NCBI GenBank assembly: GCA_026988515.1
Contig: JALSLA010000080.1
Location: 1-38,404, forward strand
Reading direction: 5' to 3'
DNA: 38,404 bases
Source of the DNA: Helicobacteraceae bacterium
GTDB lineage: Bacteria > Campylobacterota > Campylobacteria > Campylobacterales > Sulfurimonadaceae
Shown here: one piece after another, positions 26,662 to 35,103 of the stretch
How the letters are laid out: the number at the start of each line of letters is the position of its first letter
Position numbering within the stretch: position 1 is the first letter of the stretch
The notes under the pieces: model-generated
Database searches by the model: none
What the model was told of the DNA's origin: nothing
Seen by the model: only the letters and a program-made list of their open reading frames with translations
Made by a program: the position numbers and the translations under genes

Positions 26662-28431
26662 ATGAATACATTGACATGGCGCGCTCTTTTTGAAGCGGCA
26701 AAACAGCATAAAAAACGTATCTTTTTAGGTCAGTTGGTCGCGCTGGTTGCTGTGCTCCTTTCGTTGCCGATTCCTTTGTTGTTTCCACTGCTGATTGACG
26801 AAGTACTGCTTGATAAACCCGCTACCTTGGTCGGAATGATGGACACGCTGTTTGCACCGCATGAGGCGTACATGTATATTGTCATTATTTTTGTGATGAC
26901 ACTCTTTTTTCGGTTGATGTTTTTTGTTTTTAATGCTTTGGGATCGCGTATCTTTACCACCGTCTCCAAAGAGCTGGTCTATCAGATACGGATTAAATTG
27001 CTACGTCATCTCGAAGATGTCTCCATCGCCGAATACGAGTCGCTCGGCGGCGGTGGCATCAGCTCTAAACTGGTGACGGATATTAATACCGTCGATACGT
27101 TTCTTGGGGTCAGTATCGGACGTTTTTTTGTGTCGGTGCTCTCGCTCATCGGTATTGCGGTCATTTTATTTGCGATTGACCCGCAGCTTGCCGCGATTAT
27201 TTTAATTTTAAACCCGATTGTTGTGACCGTTACGGTAATGCTCGGCAAACGCATTGCCAAACTCAAGCGATCCGAAAACGAGAATATTGAGCGTTTTCAA
27301 AACAGTCTCTCGGAAACTCTGGATCTGTTTATTGAGGTGCGAACCAATAATCAGGAGAAGCGCTATATTAACAAGATGATTGCCAATGCCAAATCGATTC
27401 GCAATGCATCGACGGCATTTGGTTGGAAAAGTGAAGCCGCGGCGCATCTCTCTTCGTTCATTTTTTTAAGCGGTTTTGAGATCTTTCGTGCCGTCGCCAT
27501 AGTGATGGTGCTCTTTTCCGATCTGAGTATCGGGCAGATGTTTGCCGTTATCGGCTATTTATGGTTTATGGTAACACCGCTGCAAGAGCTTTTAAATATT
27601 ATTTTTACCTTTACGAACGCCAGTACGGCACTCAATCGTCTAAATGCACTGCTTGCTCTGGAGAAAGAGCCGCGGTATGCGCACCGAAAGAATCCTTTCA
27701 AAGAGCATGCTACCAATACCATAACGCTTAAACACATCTATTTCTCTTACGGAGACAAAGAGATTTTACACGATGTCAGTTTGCGTATTCCCGCAGGGAA
27801 AAAAGTAGCACTTCTGGGAGCCAGCGGTAGCGGTAAAACAACGTTGGCACATATTATTTTAGGATTGTATGCCATTAAAAAAGGGGATGTGCTTGTTGAC
27901 GGCATCAGTGTGAAAGAGATCGGATTGGATGTGATGCGTGAGAACATTGCACTGGTGTTGCAGCAACCAAAAATGTTTAACGACACGTTGCGTCACAATC
28001 TCACCCTTGGCCGGCAAGTAAGCGATGAGAAACTGTATGAGGCACTGCATGTTGTTCAGCTTGATGGAGTTATGAAGAAGCTCACCCACGGACTTGAGAC
28101 ACAAATTGGCAAAGACGGTATTCGCCTCAGTGGCGGGGAACGACAGCGTGCTGCCATTGCGCGCATGCTTATTACCGATCCCAATGTGATTATTTTAGAT
28201 GAATCGACATCAGCATTGGACGTGGTGACCGAAGCCAATTTGTTTCGCTCTTTACAGGAGCATCTCGAAGAAAAAAGTATGCTTATTATTACGCATCGTC
28301 TAAAAACCGTTGAGAATGCCGACTATATCTATATTTTACACGAGGGGCGCATTGTCGAAGAGGGAACGCCCCAAGAATTGCTGGCACAAGAGGGACATTA
28401 CAGTAGTTATTTCGATGAGGTTATTGAGTAG
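26662..28431 (+). CDS. ABC exporter, fused permease and ATPase (MsbA/lipid A-type)
   Basis: This 589-residue half-transporter has six predicted membrane helices in residues about 20-310, then a nucleotide-binding domain: Walker A GASGSGKT (386-393), signature LSGGERQRAAIARML, Walker B VIILDESTSALD and switch histidine ITHRL. The architecture and size fit exporters of the MsbA/MDR type, which work as homodimers in the inner membrane. The substrate cannot be told; lipid, peptide and drug exporters share this layout. The start codon has no RBS but a -10 box directly upstream. It converges on the lytic transglycosylase gene with a 3-base gap. Confidence 0.9.
   Translation: MNTLTWRALFEAAKQHKKRIFLGQLVALVAVLLSLPIPLLFPLLIDEVLLDKPATLVGMMDTLFAPHEAYMYIVIIFVMTLFFRLMFFVFNALGSRIFTTVSKELVYQIRIKLLRHLEDVSIAEYESLGGGGISSKLVTDINTVDTFLGVSIGRFFVSVLSLIGIAVILFAIDPQLAAIILILNPIVVTVTVMLGKRIAKLKRSENENIERFQNSLSETLDLFIEVRTNNQEKRYINKMIANAKSIRNASTAFGWKSEAAAHLSSFIFLSGFEIFRAVAIVMVLFSDLSIGQMFAVIGYLWFMVTPLQELLNIIFTFTNASTALNRLNALLALEKEPRYAHRKNPFKEHATNTITLKHIYFSYGDKEILHDVSLRIPAGKKVALLGASGSGKTTLAHIILGLYAIKKGDVLVDGISVKEIGLDVMRENIALVLQQPKMFNDTLRHNLTLGRQVSDEKLYEALHVVQLDGVMKKLTHGLETQIGKDGIRLSGGERQRAAIARMLITDPNVIILDESTSALDVVTEANLFRSLQEHLEEKSMLIITHRLKTVENADYIYILHEGRIVEEGTPQELLAQEGHYSSYFDEVIE
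26869..26876. repeat. TACATGTA palindrome site 9
   Basis: Core within CGTACATGTATA inside the ABC transporter gene, read as Tyr-Met-Tyr. This is one of the two least conserved flanks. Confidence 0.45.
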
Positions 28432-28434
28432 TGC

Positions 28435-29766
28435 TTACCATTTGTAGTGTTGGCGTAAAATATCATAGTAGTTGGTAATGCGCCGGACATAGTCAACCGG
28501 TTCTTGACCGCGGGCATAGCCGTATTTGAGATCTTTGAAATAGGTACGCTCTGAGAGCAGCGGCAGGATCTTTTTCATGTTTACCCATAAGTAGGGATCG
28601 TAACCGAGTTTTTTGCCTAAAAGAATGGCATCATAAATATGCCCGCGACCCACATTGTAGCCGGCGAGTGCAAACTTGATGCGTTCCGACGTGCCTTTAA
28701 CCCGTTTGGGAGCGTGTCGAATCTGTTTGGCAATATAGCGTGCACCGCCGTTAATGCTTTGATTGGCATCGAGACGATCGGCAATACCCATCTGTAATGC
28801 TGTGGGGTGGGTCAGCATCATCATGCCGCGAACACCGGTCGGACTGGTGGCATTAGGGTTCCAGTGTGACTCCTGATAGGCAAGAGCGGCTAACAAACGC
28901 CAATCAATGCGGTATCGTTTTCCCGCAGCTCGAAACAGATGGATATAACGCGGCAAGAGGGTAGAGATGCGTCGGTGATAGATGCTGACATCGACATAAT
29001 CAAAAATTTCGACATGGGAGAAGTAGCTGTCTTTAATGCTGTGAAACTGTTTGGAGTCTTTAAAGTGCCCAAACCACTCTTTCACATTGTCTCGTAACGT
29101 CACTGCGGCATCGGTTTTGGGAAACATCCAGACAAGATGTTCTTTTTCGCTGACGGCAAAACTGACGTTCATATGCGGATAGTAGCGACGATTAATGGCA
29201 ATAATATGGGAGTCGGCAAGGGTACATTCAATTTTATGCTTGCTGATGCGCTCAAAAATATGTTCGGTAGTATAGCCTTCGTGTTCAATCCAATGAAGAT
29301 CGGGGAGCCTCTTTTGAAGTTGATGCATGGTTTCGACATAACTGCTTTTTTGGATAATTTCAAGTTGATAGTTGGGGAGGTCTTCAAGAGTTTTAGGGCG
29401 TTTGGTGTAGCCGCATACAACCTGTTCTTGAACATCAAAATAGTGCGGTCCCATTAAAAAAAGCTTTTCACGTTGTGCCGTATGGGTTAAGCCTGCCGCG
29501 GCAAAATCGGCTTCACCGCGCTCCAAAGCCTCGAGTACCTCTTTAATAGAATATTTGATAATAAAATTGACACGGTATCCTTGTGAAGCGGCGAAGGCAT
29601 TGACAAGATCGTACTCAAAACCGCGTTTTTGATTGTTTGCCCCGTAGTAAAACGTTGTCGGAGCGTTTCGGGTGAGCACGTTGAGGACTTTTGGTGATGC
29701 AGGAGCGGCATAGATTGTGCTGTTTATGGCAAGAAGTGCCAAGCAAACGGCAAACCATTGAAGCAT
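28435..29766 (-). CDS. MltF-like membrane-bound lytic transglycosylase
   Basis: This 443-residue exported protein fuses a periplasmic solute-binding (SBP_bac_3-like) domain (about 25-245) to a C-terminal SLT lysozyme-like domain (about 285-400). The domain carries the catalytic E299 in YQESHWNP and the GVRGMMMLTHPTA motif, as in E. coli MltF, which cuts peptidoglycan between MurNAc and GlcNAc. ATG 29766 is chosen because AGGAG lies upstream and residues 1-20 form a clean signal peptide ending IYA; the in-frame extension to 29898 overlaps the upstream gene. No lipobox is seen, so it is probably soluble or anchored by its signal. The binding domain may regulate the enzyme by sensing muropeptides. 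Confidence 0.9.
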   Translation of the reverse strand: MLQWFAVCLALLAINSTIYAAPASPKVLNVLTRNAPTTFYYGANNQKRGFEYDLVNAFAASQGYRVNFIIKYSIKEVLEALERGEADFAAAGLTHTAQREKLFLMGPHYFDVQEQVVCGYTKRPKTLEDLPNYQLEIIQKSSYVETMHQLQKRLPDLHWIEHEGYTTEHIFERISKHKIECTLADSHIIAINRRYYPHMNVSFAVSEKEHLVWMFPKTDAAVTLRDNVKEWFGHFKDSKQFHSIKDSYFSHVEIFDYVDVSIYHRRISTLLPRYIHLFRAAGKRYRIDWRLLAALAYQESHWNPNATSPTGVRGMMMLTHPTALQMGIADRLDANQSINGGARYIAKQIRHAPKRVKGTSERIKFALAGYNVGRGHIYDAILLGKKLGYDPYLWVNMKKILPLLSERTYFKDLKYGYARGQEPVDYVRRITNYYDILRQHYKW

Positions 29767-29783
29767 GAGGCACTCCTGTTTTT

Positions 29784-29791
29784 TACATGTA
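29784..29791. repeat. TACATGTA palindrome site 10
   Basis: Core within TTTACATGTATT, in the 25-base gap between the yeiH-like gene and the MltF-like gene. Confidence 0.6.
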
Positions 29792-30823
29792 TTATGCCAC
29801 AATCCACTTTGTAATAAAATAACCTCCAATAACAAGCCACAAAAACATGGAGCCGGCGGTATATAACGGTGCGAGCCCAAGCCCTTTAAATTTAGCAAAA
29901 CGAGTACCCATGCCCAGTGCCGTCATGGCCATAGTGAGTAAAAATGTATCGATTTCATTAATATAACCGACAATATTTTGAGGAACAATTTGAAGTGAAT
30001 TGAACCCTGCCATACCGATAAAGTAAACGGCAAACCAAGGAATAACCAAGGTAACACCTCCGGCTTGCGAACCGCTTTTTTTTGCCTGATAGGAGAGGTA
30101 GATTCCTAAAATAATGAGCATCGGTGCAATCATAATAACGCGCGTCATCTTGACAATAACAGCGGCATCGCTCGCCTCTTGTCCGTAAGCACCGCCGACG
30201 GCAACGACTTGAGCGACTTCATGAATGGTACCGCCGACAAAAATACCGAATTCACGATGCGTCATATCAAAAATACCGGCGGAATAGAGTGCCGGGTATA
30301 AAAACATGGCAATGGTTCCAAAGAGAACCACCATGGAGACGGCTACGGCTGTTTTATGTTCCTGGGCTTTGAGTACGGGTTCGGTTGCCAATACGGCGGC
30401 GGCACCGCAGACAGAAGCACCTGATGCCGTGAGCATGGAAGTATCACGATCCATCTTGAATACCTTGGTACCCAAATAGGTACCCAGTACAAATGTTGTC
30501 GAAAGCATAATGAGCGAGACTAAAAAGCCGTCCATACCGACTTCGGCAATCTGCTGAAAGGTAATGCGAAATCCGTAAAAGACAATGGCAAAACGTAGAA
30601 TCTTTTTGCCTGAGAAGAGTATGCCGCTCTCCCAAGTTTCGGGAATGCGATTGTGCAAGGTGTTGGCGTAAAAGATACCGATGACAATACCTACGACAAG
30701 GGGAGAAATTCCTAAGGCACTGACGGCAGAAAGATTGGCAATCATGGTAGCGGCAGCTGCAAAAATGGCAACAAAAAGAATACCGCTGAGGGTTCCGGAG
30801 CGTTTTTCGGGTGAAAAGGGCAT
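29792..30823 (-). CDS. YeiH-family (PSE, UPF0324) putative sulfate exporter
   Basis: The 343 residues are almost entirely hydrophobic, with about ten membrane helices and the family's conserved segments (FAIVFYGFRITFQQI, TASGASVCGAAAVLATEP, HEVAQVVAVGG, ALGMGTRFAKFKGLG). YeiH-type proteins are inner-membrane permeases annotated as putative sulfate exporters; the substrate has rarely been tested. In a sulfur-oxidising relative such a protein could release sulfate, which is inference. AAAGGAG precedes the ATG. The MltF-like gene follows 25 bases downstream and may be co-transcribed. Confidence 0.87.
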   Translation of the reverse strand: MPFSPEKRSGTLSGILFVAIFAAAATMIANLSAVSALGISPLVVGIVIGIFYANTLHNRIPETWESGILFSGKKILRFAIVFYGFRITFQQIAEVGMDGFLVSLIMLSTTFVLGTYLGTKVFKMDRDTSMLTASGASVCGAAAVLATEPVLKAQEHKTAVAVSMVVLFGTIAMFLYPALYSAGIFDMTHREFGIFVGGTIHEVAQVVAVGGAYGQEASDAAVIVKMTRVIMIAPMLIILGIYLSYQAKKSGSQAGGVTLVIPWFAVYFIGMAGFNSLQIVPQNIVGYINEIDTFLLTMAMTALGMGTRFAKFKGLGLAPLYTAGSMFLWLVIGGYFITKWIVA

Positions 30824-30897
30824 TGAACTCCTTTGTTTAAAATGGTAACGAAAGTGACATTATAGGTAATTTTTCTATATATGTAAAATAATATTTT

Positions 30898-31383
30898 TTA
30901 AAAGCTAAGACCGACCGATATTTCAGGGTAGCCTCGAGCGCTACCGTCACCGCTGCGGTGCGGGTAATACTCTTGTACCCAACCCAATGAGCTGTAGCTG
31001 TTGGGGCTTAAGTGGAAGGAGATGCCGACACGAAAACCGTAAACATCGTAATCTTTATAGGGCGACTCCATAAAGCTGCGGCGGTAAAATCCACCGGCAT
31101 AAGGGCGATAAACGGGATGCAAAGGGGTGTGATAGGTTAAAGGAATGCTAATATCGTGCCTGTTTGGACTTCCACCGAACCATCCGCGATAGGAGAGCCC
31201 TGTCGAGAGATTGTCAAGAATAAAGTAATGGGCGCGCACGCCGACAATTGTATAGGTGGTGTTGTAACTGCTGCCGCTGCTGAGCGTAATACCGAAATGT
31301 TGTTGACCTTGAGCAAACATATCGGCATGTAGCGGCGCCATTGTCAAAAGCATGAAGGGTATAACACGAAGTTTGTATTGCAT
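30898..31383 (-). CDS. Small outer-membrane beta-barrel-like protein
   Basis: The 161-residue protein has an N-terminal signal peptide (to about residue 20, PLHA-DM) and alternating hydrophobic/polar strands (HFGITLSSG, NLSTGLSYRGWFGG, VYGFRVGISFHLS) ending in GLSF with C-terminal Phe, the usual signature for insertion by the BAM complex. At this size an eight-stranded barrel is expected. No family is recognised. The RBS AAAGGAAT is good. The Sel1 protein gene ends 11 bases upstream, so the two are probably one transcript. Confidence 0.75.
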   Translation of the reverse strand: MQYKLRVIPFMLLTMAPLHADMFAQGQQHFGITLSSGSSYNTTYTIVGVRAHYFILDNLSTGLSYRGWFGGSPNRHDISIPLTYHTPLHPVYRPYAGGFYRRSFMESPYKDYDVYGFRVGISFHLSPNSYSSLGWVQEYYPHRSGDGSARGYPEISVGLSF

Positions 31384-31394
31384 AAGGTATTCCT

Positions 31395-31811
31395 TTATTG
31401 TAAAAGTTCGAGCATTTCGGCCGCTTCGTCAAGACCGCTGGCGGCTGCTTTTGCAAACCATGTTTTGGCTGTTTTGATATTGACGGCAATATTGTCGGTC
31501 CCTTTGTAGTAGATCCATCCGAGCATGAGCATGGCATCGGGATCTCCCCGCATAGCGGCTTTATGGTACCAATAGTACGCCGCATCCAAGTCAACAGTGC
31601 CGAGTTTCCCGTTTTTATAGGCACTTGCCAGTAAAAAAGCAATACTGTTATTGCCTGCTTCGGCCTCTTCTTGCAAGAGAGCAATTGCCTCACGGTGTTG
31701 CGCAAGTGTATTGTCTTCATAGAGTTTTAGGGCATATTCCAAGGCACTTTCAACAGCAATAAGTGTGATGGCTATAAGTAACGTGACGAGAAACGGTTTC
31801 AAAAAAGTCAT
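31395..31811 (-). CDS. Exported Sel1-repeat (TPR-like) protein
   Basis: The 138-residue product begins with a signal-anchor (FLKPFLVTLLIAITLIAVESA). At least two Sel1 repeats follow: AFLLASAYKNGKLGTVDLDAAYYWYHKAAMRGDPDAMLMLGWIYYKG and the next unit ending TWFAKAAASGLDEAAEMLELL. Sel1 repeats build helical scaffolds for protein contacts. Location is likely periplasmic. It overlaps no neighbour and precedes the beta-barrel gene by 11 bases, so a functional pair is possible but unproven. Confidence 0.8.
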   Translation of the reverse strand: MTFLKPFLVTLLIAITLIAVESALEYALKLYEDNTLAQHREAIALLQEEAEAGNNSIAFLLASAYKNGKLGTVDLDAAYYWYHKAAMRGDPDAMLMLGWIYYKGTDNIAVNIKTAKTWFAKAAASGLDEAAEMLELLQ

Positions 31812-31879
31812 GAATATTGCTCAGGCTCCTGTTTGTGCTTATCATACCCAAAACGTATAACAATACTGTTAAATGGTAA

Positions 31880-31891
31880 TTTACATGTAAA
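31880..31891. repeat. TTTACATGTAAA palindrome site 11 (perfect)
   Basis: Perfect 12-mer in the intergenic gap between the Sel1 gene and the small basic exported protein gene, about 70 bases upstream of the Sel1 start. Confidence 0.75.
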
Positions 31892-31910
31892 AACAAGGTG
31901 TAAATATTAT

Positions 31911-32285
31911 CTAGCGTTTTGTTGCCCAAGGGTTGTTGAATTGGTGCCGTCCGGGCTTTGAAACAGTTGCAGCAGTGTCGTTTTGCGAGCTATTGATATT
32001 GTGCATACCGTGAATGAAGTCGTTTTTAGCAGTCTGGTTTTTTGGGCCTCGCTGCGTCTTGTTATTGCACAGTGTGGAGTGAGTCATATGTTTTATTCGT
32101 TGCCGCCGCTGTTTTTTGATAAGCCGATGTTGCAGGTATTGGCGCTGTTTGTAAATTGTTTTAAAGTCTGCCAAGGCAAAATGGCGTTCTTGCAGACGCA
32201 ACTCTGAAATACTAAGAGCGGTTGCTTCGGTTGCTAACAGTGCTAAAAGAAGCGTTACCGGTATGAGCAGTGTCGATGTTTTCAT
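31911..32285 (-). CDS. Small basic exported hypothetical protein
   Basis: The 124-residue protein has a clear signal peptide (KTSTLLIPVTLLLALLATEATA). The mature part is strongly basic with many Arg, Lys, Gln and His residues (FKTIYKQRQYLQHRL, KKQRRQRIKHMTH), then a low-complexity polar tail. I do not recognise a family. It follows the histidine kinase gene by 19 bases on the same strand, so it may share the two-component operon and be an exported accessory or target. The sequence gives no catalytic motif. Confidence 0.55.
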   Translation of the reverse strand: MKTSTLLIPVTLLLALLATEATALSISELRLQERHFALADFKTIYKQRQYLQHRLIKKQRRQRIKHMTHSTLCNNKTQRGPKNQTAKNDFIHGMHNINSSQNDTAATVSKPGRHQFNNPWATKR

Positions 32286-32304
32286 AAGCAGATTATAGCA
32301 CCTT

Positions 32305-33321
32305 CTAGTGGAGTGTTTGTGTAGCGCAAATGGAAGAAAGATTGAGGGTTATCGTAGTGCCAACACCTTCTTTGGAAGTAACATTAATAAGAAGATCGTG
32401 GAGTGATGCAATCTCCTTAACAATGTACAGACCCAATCCCAATCCCTTGCTGTCGGTGCTTTCACGATAATATTTTTCAAAGATCTCTTTGGGGTTTTTA
32501 ATGCCGTGGCCGTAGTCTTTGATGCTTAAGCGTGCCGAGGTACATGTAATTTCCACGTTGGAATGGGCAGGGGAGTACTTAATAGCATTGCCTACAATGT
32601 TGTCAATCATACGCATTAACGCTTCGCGATCGGCATTTACAGGCGTAGCTTCGGTTTTGAGAGTCAGCGTTATATTAGGACGCATATCGTTCCAGTACCC
32701 GAGGCGATCTTCTAAAAGCGCTGCAAGATCGAAATGGGAGCGCTGCAGTTGATACTGACGAATTTTAAGCATAAAAAGCAGTTGCTCTTCGAGCGCTTCA
32801 ATATGATCGACACCTTGAATAATGCGTTCATGTTTGGCAATAAGCCTCTCATCATGAAGGTAACGGAGTATGGACTGTGCGTTAAGACGAATGATACTCA
32901 GCGGCGTATTGATATCATGCACGATGCCGTTAATAAAGCTGTCCATGGTGGCTACCGATTGACGGACGGGACGCAAGGAAAGGCGTGCCAAAAAGTAGCC
33001 CAGTGGCAGCATGATGAATAGCCAAACAATGAGAGAAAAAGCAATCTCTTTATAGATGGTAATAAGTTTGCGGTCAATATTGACGGGTTTCATGTGACAG
33101 GGTTCAGAATGGGGAAAGAGCTTATGATGATGCCGGCACTCGGCAAATTCCAGTTTATTTTCGATTTTTTGTTCTTGAAAATAGCGATTGCGCTCTTTAT
33201 AGTAATACAGAAGAGAGAGTGCCAAAAAAAGTACCAAAACAGTTACTAAAAAAATAGAAAAAAAACGGTAAAAACTATGCTTCTCATAAGATTCTAAGGC
33301 GATAACCGACTCCTTTGACAT
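32305..33321 (-). CDS. Sensor histidine kinase with His/Cys-rich periplasmic loop
   Basis: This 338-residue inner-membrane kinase has helices at about 19-41 and 94-113, flanking a short periplasmic loop. The loop contains E61-C62-R-H64-H65-H66 and H71...C75-H76-M77, a likely metal-binding cluster. The cytoplasmic part has phospho-acceptor H135 (GIVHDINTP), N-box DNIVGNAIKYS (N241, N245) and G-boxes DYGHG and GLGLGL. Its start lies 38 bases inside the response regulator gene, so the pair is coupled. The ligand is probably a transition metal or redox signal (inference). A TACATGTA core is read as Thr-Cys. Confidence 0.9.
   Translation of the reverse strand: MSKESVIALESYEKHSFYRFFSIFLVTVLVLFLALSLLYYYKERNRYFQEQKIENKLEFAECRHHHKLFPHSEPCHMKPVNIDRKLITIYKEIAFSLIVWLFIMLPLGYFLARLSLRPVRQSVATMDSFINGIVHDINTPLSIIRLNAQSILRYLHDERLIAKHERIIQGVDHIEALEEQLLFMLKIRQYQLQRSHFDLAALLEDRLGYWNDMRPNITLTLKTEATPVNADREALMRMIDNIVGNAIKYSPAHSNVEITCTSARLSIKDYGHGIKNPKEIFEKYYRESTDSKGLGLGLYIVKEIASLHDLLINVTSKEGVGTTITLNLSSICATQTLH
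32541..32548. repeat. TACATGTA palindrome site 12
   Basis: Core within GGTACATGTAAT inside the kinase gene. It is the last copy before the accessory segment; none was found from 32549 to 38404. Confidence 0.45.
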
Positions 33322-33931
33322 TCTCTACGGTGGCGCATCCTTGAATGTGACGTTTAATGTTTTTTATGTAAGTTCGAAAGGTAGAGACCGAAATAGGAAT
33401 ATCGTCATAAAGCGCATCAATAATGGTTTCGGCACTGACAAGACGGTTGTTATTTCGGTATAAATATTCTAAAATAGCGAATTCCCGGGCCGGAATTACC
33501 TGAGATACATCATGGCAGGTAATGGTTAATGTCGCCGCATCCATACTAAAGCATTGAGAGAGATGATAGCGGGATGTTTGCGGCATTTTGGCTTCTATGC
33601 GGACAAGAAGCTCGTTGAGATCGAATGGTTTTTTGATGTAATCGTCAGCACCGGCACCAAACCCTTTTTTAATATCGTTAATCTGGTTGCGGGAGGTAAT
33701 AAACAGTGCCGGCGTGGTGTCTCCACTCTCGCGTAAACTTTCAAGCAGTTCAAACCCGTTCATGCCGTTGACGTTGACATCGAACAGATAGAGTGAGAAA
33801 GAGCGTTCAAAGGTGGCATTCAATACGTCTTCGGACTCCCGAACCCAAGTTACACGGTACGATGCCTCTTCAAGCTCCTCTTTCACACTTTGCGCTAAAA
33901 GTATGTCATCTTCCAAGTAGAGAATATCCAT
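33284..33931 (-). CDS. OmpR/PhoB-family response regulator
   Basis: The 215-residue regulator has a receiver domain with the acidic pair D8/D9, phospho-acceptor D51 (LYLFDVNVNGMNGFELL), T79/S80 and K101 (YIKKPF), then a winged-helix DNA-binding domain ending VKGVGYRLRIL. It pairs with the overlapping kinase gene. The DUF2202 gene lies 62 bases upstream on the same strand, so it may be a target or part of the operon. DNA targets cannot be read from the sequence. Confidence 0.93.
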   Translation of the reverse strand: MDILYLEDDILLAQSVKEELEEASYRVTWVRESEDVLNATFERSFSLYLFDVNVNGMNGFELLESLRESGDTTPALFITSRNQINDIKKGFGAGADDYIKKPFDLNELLVRIEAKMPQTSRYHLSQCFSMDAATLTITCHDVSQVIPAREFAILEYLYRNNNRLVSAETIIDALYDDIPISVSTFRTYIKNIKRHIQGCATVENVKGVGYRLRIL

Positions 33932-33993
33932 GGCAGTGTCTCGGTGTCATTTTTGGCAGGTATTATAGCAAAAGTGCTATTGAACCGTGCTGC

Positions 33994-35103
33994 TTAGTGA
34001 CGACCGCCTCCTTTTGCGACTTTTGGGTACTCCTGTTCGGTTTTGCAGTAGGCATCACCGACACTGCAGCAGCCGTCGGTTACATTCAGTGTTTTAAGCG
34101 CATTGTCAAATGACCAGTAATGGCTGTAGCTACCCAAGAGGAGGTTGTTATAGACCAATTTAATGTCATCGGCACCGTCGAGATCTTCCATGCGTTCAAG
34201 CAGATCGTTGATGTCGGTTACCTCTAGCATACAGCCGACCTTCAAAGCATGTTGGAGTGAAGGGGTTCCGGCTTCATAGAGGGTGTCAAAGAGATTTTGA
34301 ACCTCATCGAGCGAAAATTCATTTGCAGGCAAAGCACTAAGGTTTTGTGTATCGAGGTCATACTTTTCAATGAGCGAATAGACTTGATTCATATGGGTCT
34401 GTTCAGCTCGTGTTGCAATGTTTTCCAACGTTCGGTGCGGATGCAGAGCGTTAAGACTCAAATAGACGTCTCGTGCCATTTTCTCCTCATTGTACATGAA
34501 AATCAGGCTCTCTCTTTGCGTATCGGTCAGGGTGTTGGTCGCCATTTGTGTTACATCAACAGGTTGGTGTGTTTGGGTTGTATTGCCGTCAGCCCAAGGG
34601 GGATTTCCTGCCTGAATTTGTTGGTTGAACTGTTGTGTCGTCATGACGTTTCCGTGTACTACGGTAAGGTTAACGTCAAGTTTGGATGAGTAGAGGAAGG
34701 TACCGTTATCGGCCACACCTTCGAGCTTGTAGGAATCGGGATTGTTAGTATCGGTAGATACGAGTACCCAATCAAATTTAATAGTACCGTCTCCGTCAAC
34801 ATCGCCGTTAAGTTGAAACATATGCCATTGCGGTGAGGGCGGGGTGATGTCATCGCGTTGTTTCCAGCCGAAAACATCATTGGGTGTCGGCGGATTGCCC
34901 AAGAGTTGATAGACGGTACCGTCATTAAGTACAAATACCCAGTCAAATTCACTGGGAACATCGGCAAAATCATAGGGACAGAATGTTCCTGCAACGGTAA
35001 GACCGGTGCTGTTTACAATGGCATCTTCGACGGCAGTATAAGCATGAGCAGTCCCGAGAAGCAGTGATGTGACAAGAGATGTTTTAAGTAGTGTGCGTAA
35101 CAT
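33994..35103 (-). CDS. Exported DUF2202 ferritin-like protein with FDWV repeats
   Basis: The 369 residues begin with a signal peptide (to about 21). The N-terminal part has two similar strand-rich modules marked by EFDWVFVLNDGTVYQL (52-67) and KFDWVLVSTDTNNPDSYKL (109-127), with a calcium-type loop DVDGDG (101-106) between them. The DUF2202 domain (about 192-335) carries candidate metal ligands in NEEKMARD (E206/E207), AEQTHM (E234, H237) and H328, matching a four-helix ferritin-like bundle. A Cys-rich tail (GCCSVGDAYC) follows. The fusion is unusual to me. The RBS AAAGGATC is good. It lies upstream of the two-component genes, hinting at metal-linked regulation. Confidence 0.82.
   Translation of the reverse strand: MLRTLLKTSLVTSLLLGTAHAYTAVEDAIVNSTGLTVAGTFCPYDFADVPSEFDWVFVLNDGTVYQLLGNPPTPNDVFGWKQRDDITPPSPQWHMFQLNGDVDGDGTIKFDWVLVSTDTNNPDSYKLEGVADNGTFLYSSKLDVNLTVVHGNVMTTQQFNQQIQAGNPPWADGNTTQTHQPVDVTQMATNTLTDTQRESLIFMYNEEKMARDVYLSLNALHPHRTLENIATRAEQTHMNQVYSLIEKYDLDTQNLSALPANEFSLDEVQNLFDTLYEAGTPSLQHALKVGCMLEVTDINDLLERMEDLDGADDIKLVYNNLLLGSYSHYWSFDNALKTLNVTDGCCSVGDAYCKTEQEYPKVAKGGGRH

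Noticed and set aside
31214-31720. A 168-codon minus-strand frame spanning the Sel1 and beta-barrel genes
   Set aside because: It is in another frame of the same strand as two better genes with signal peptides and RBSs.
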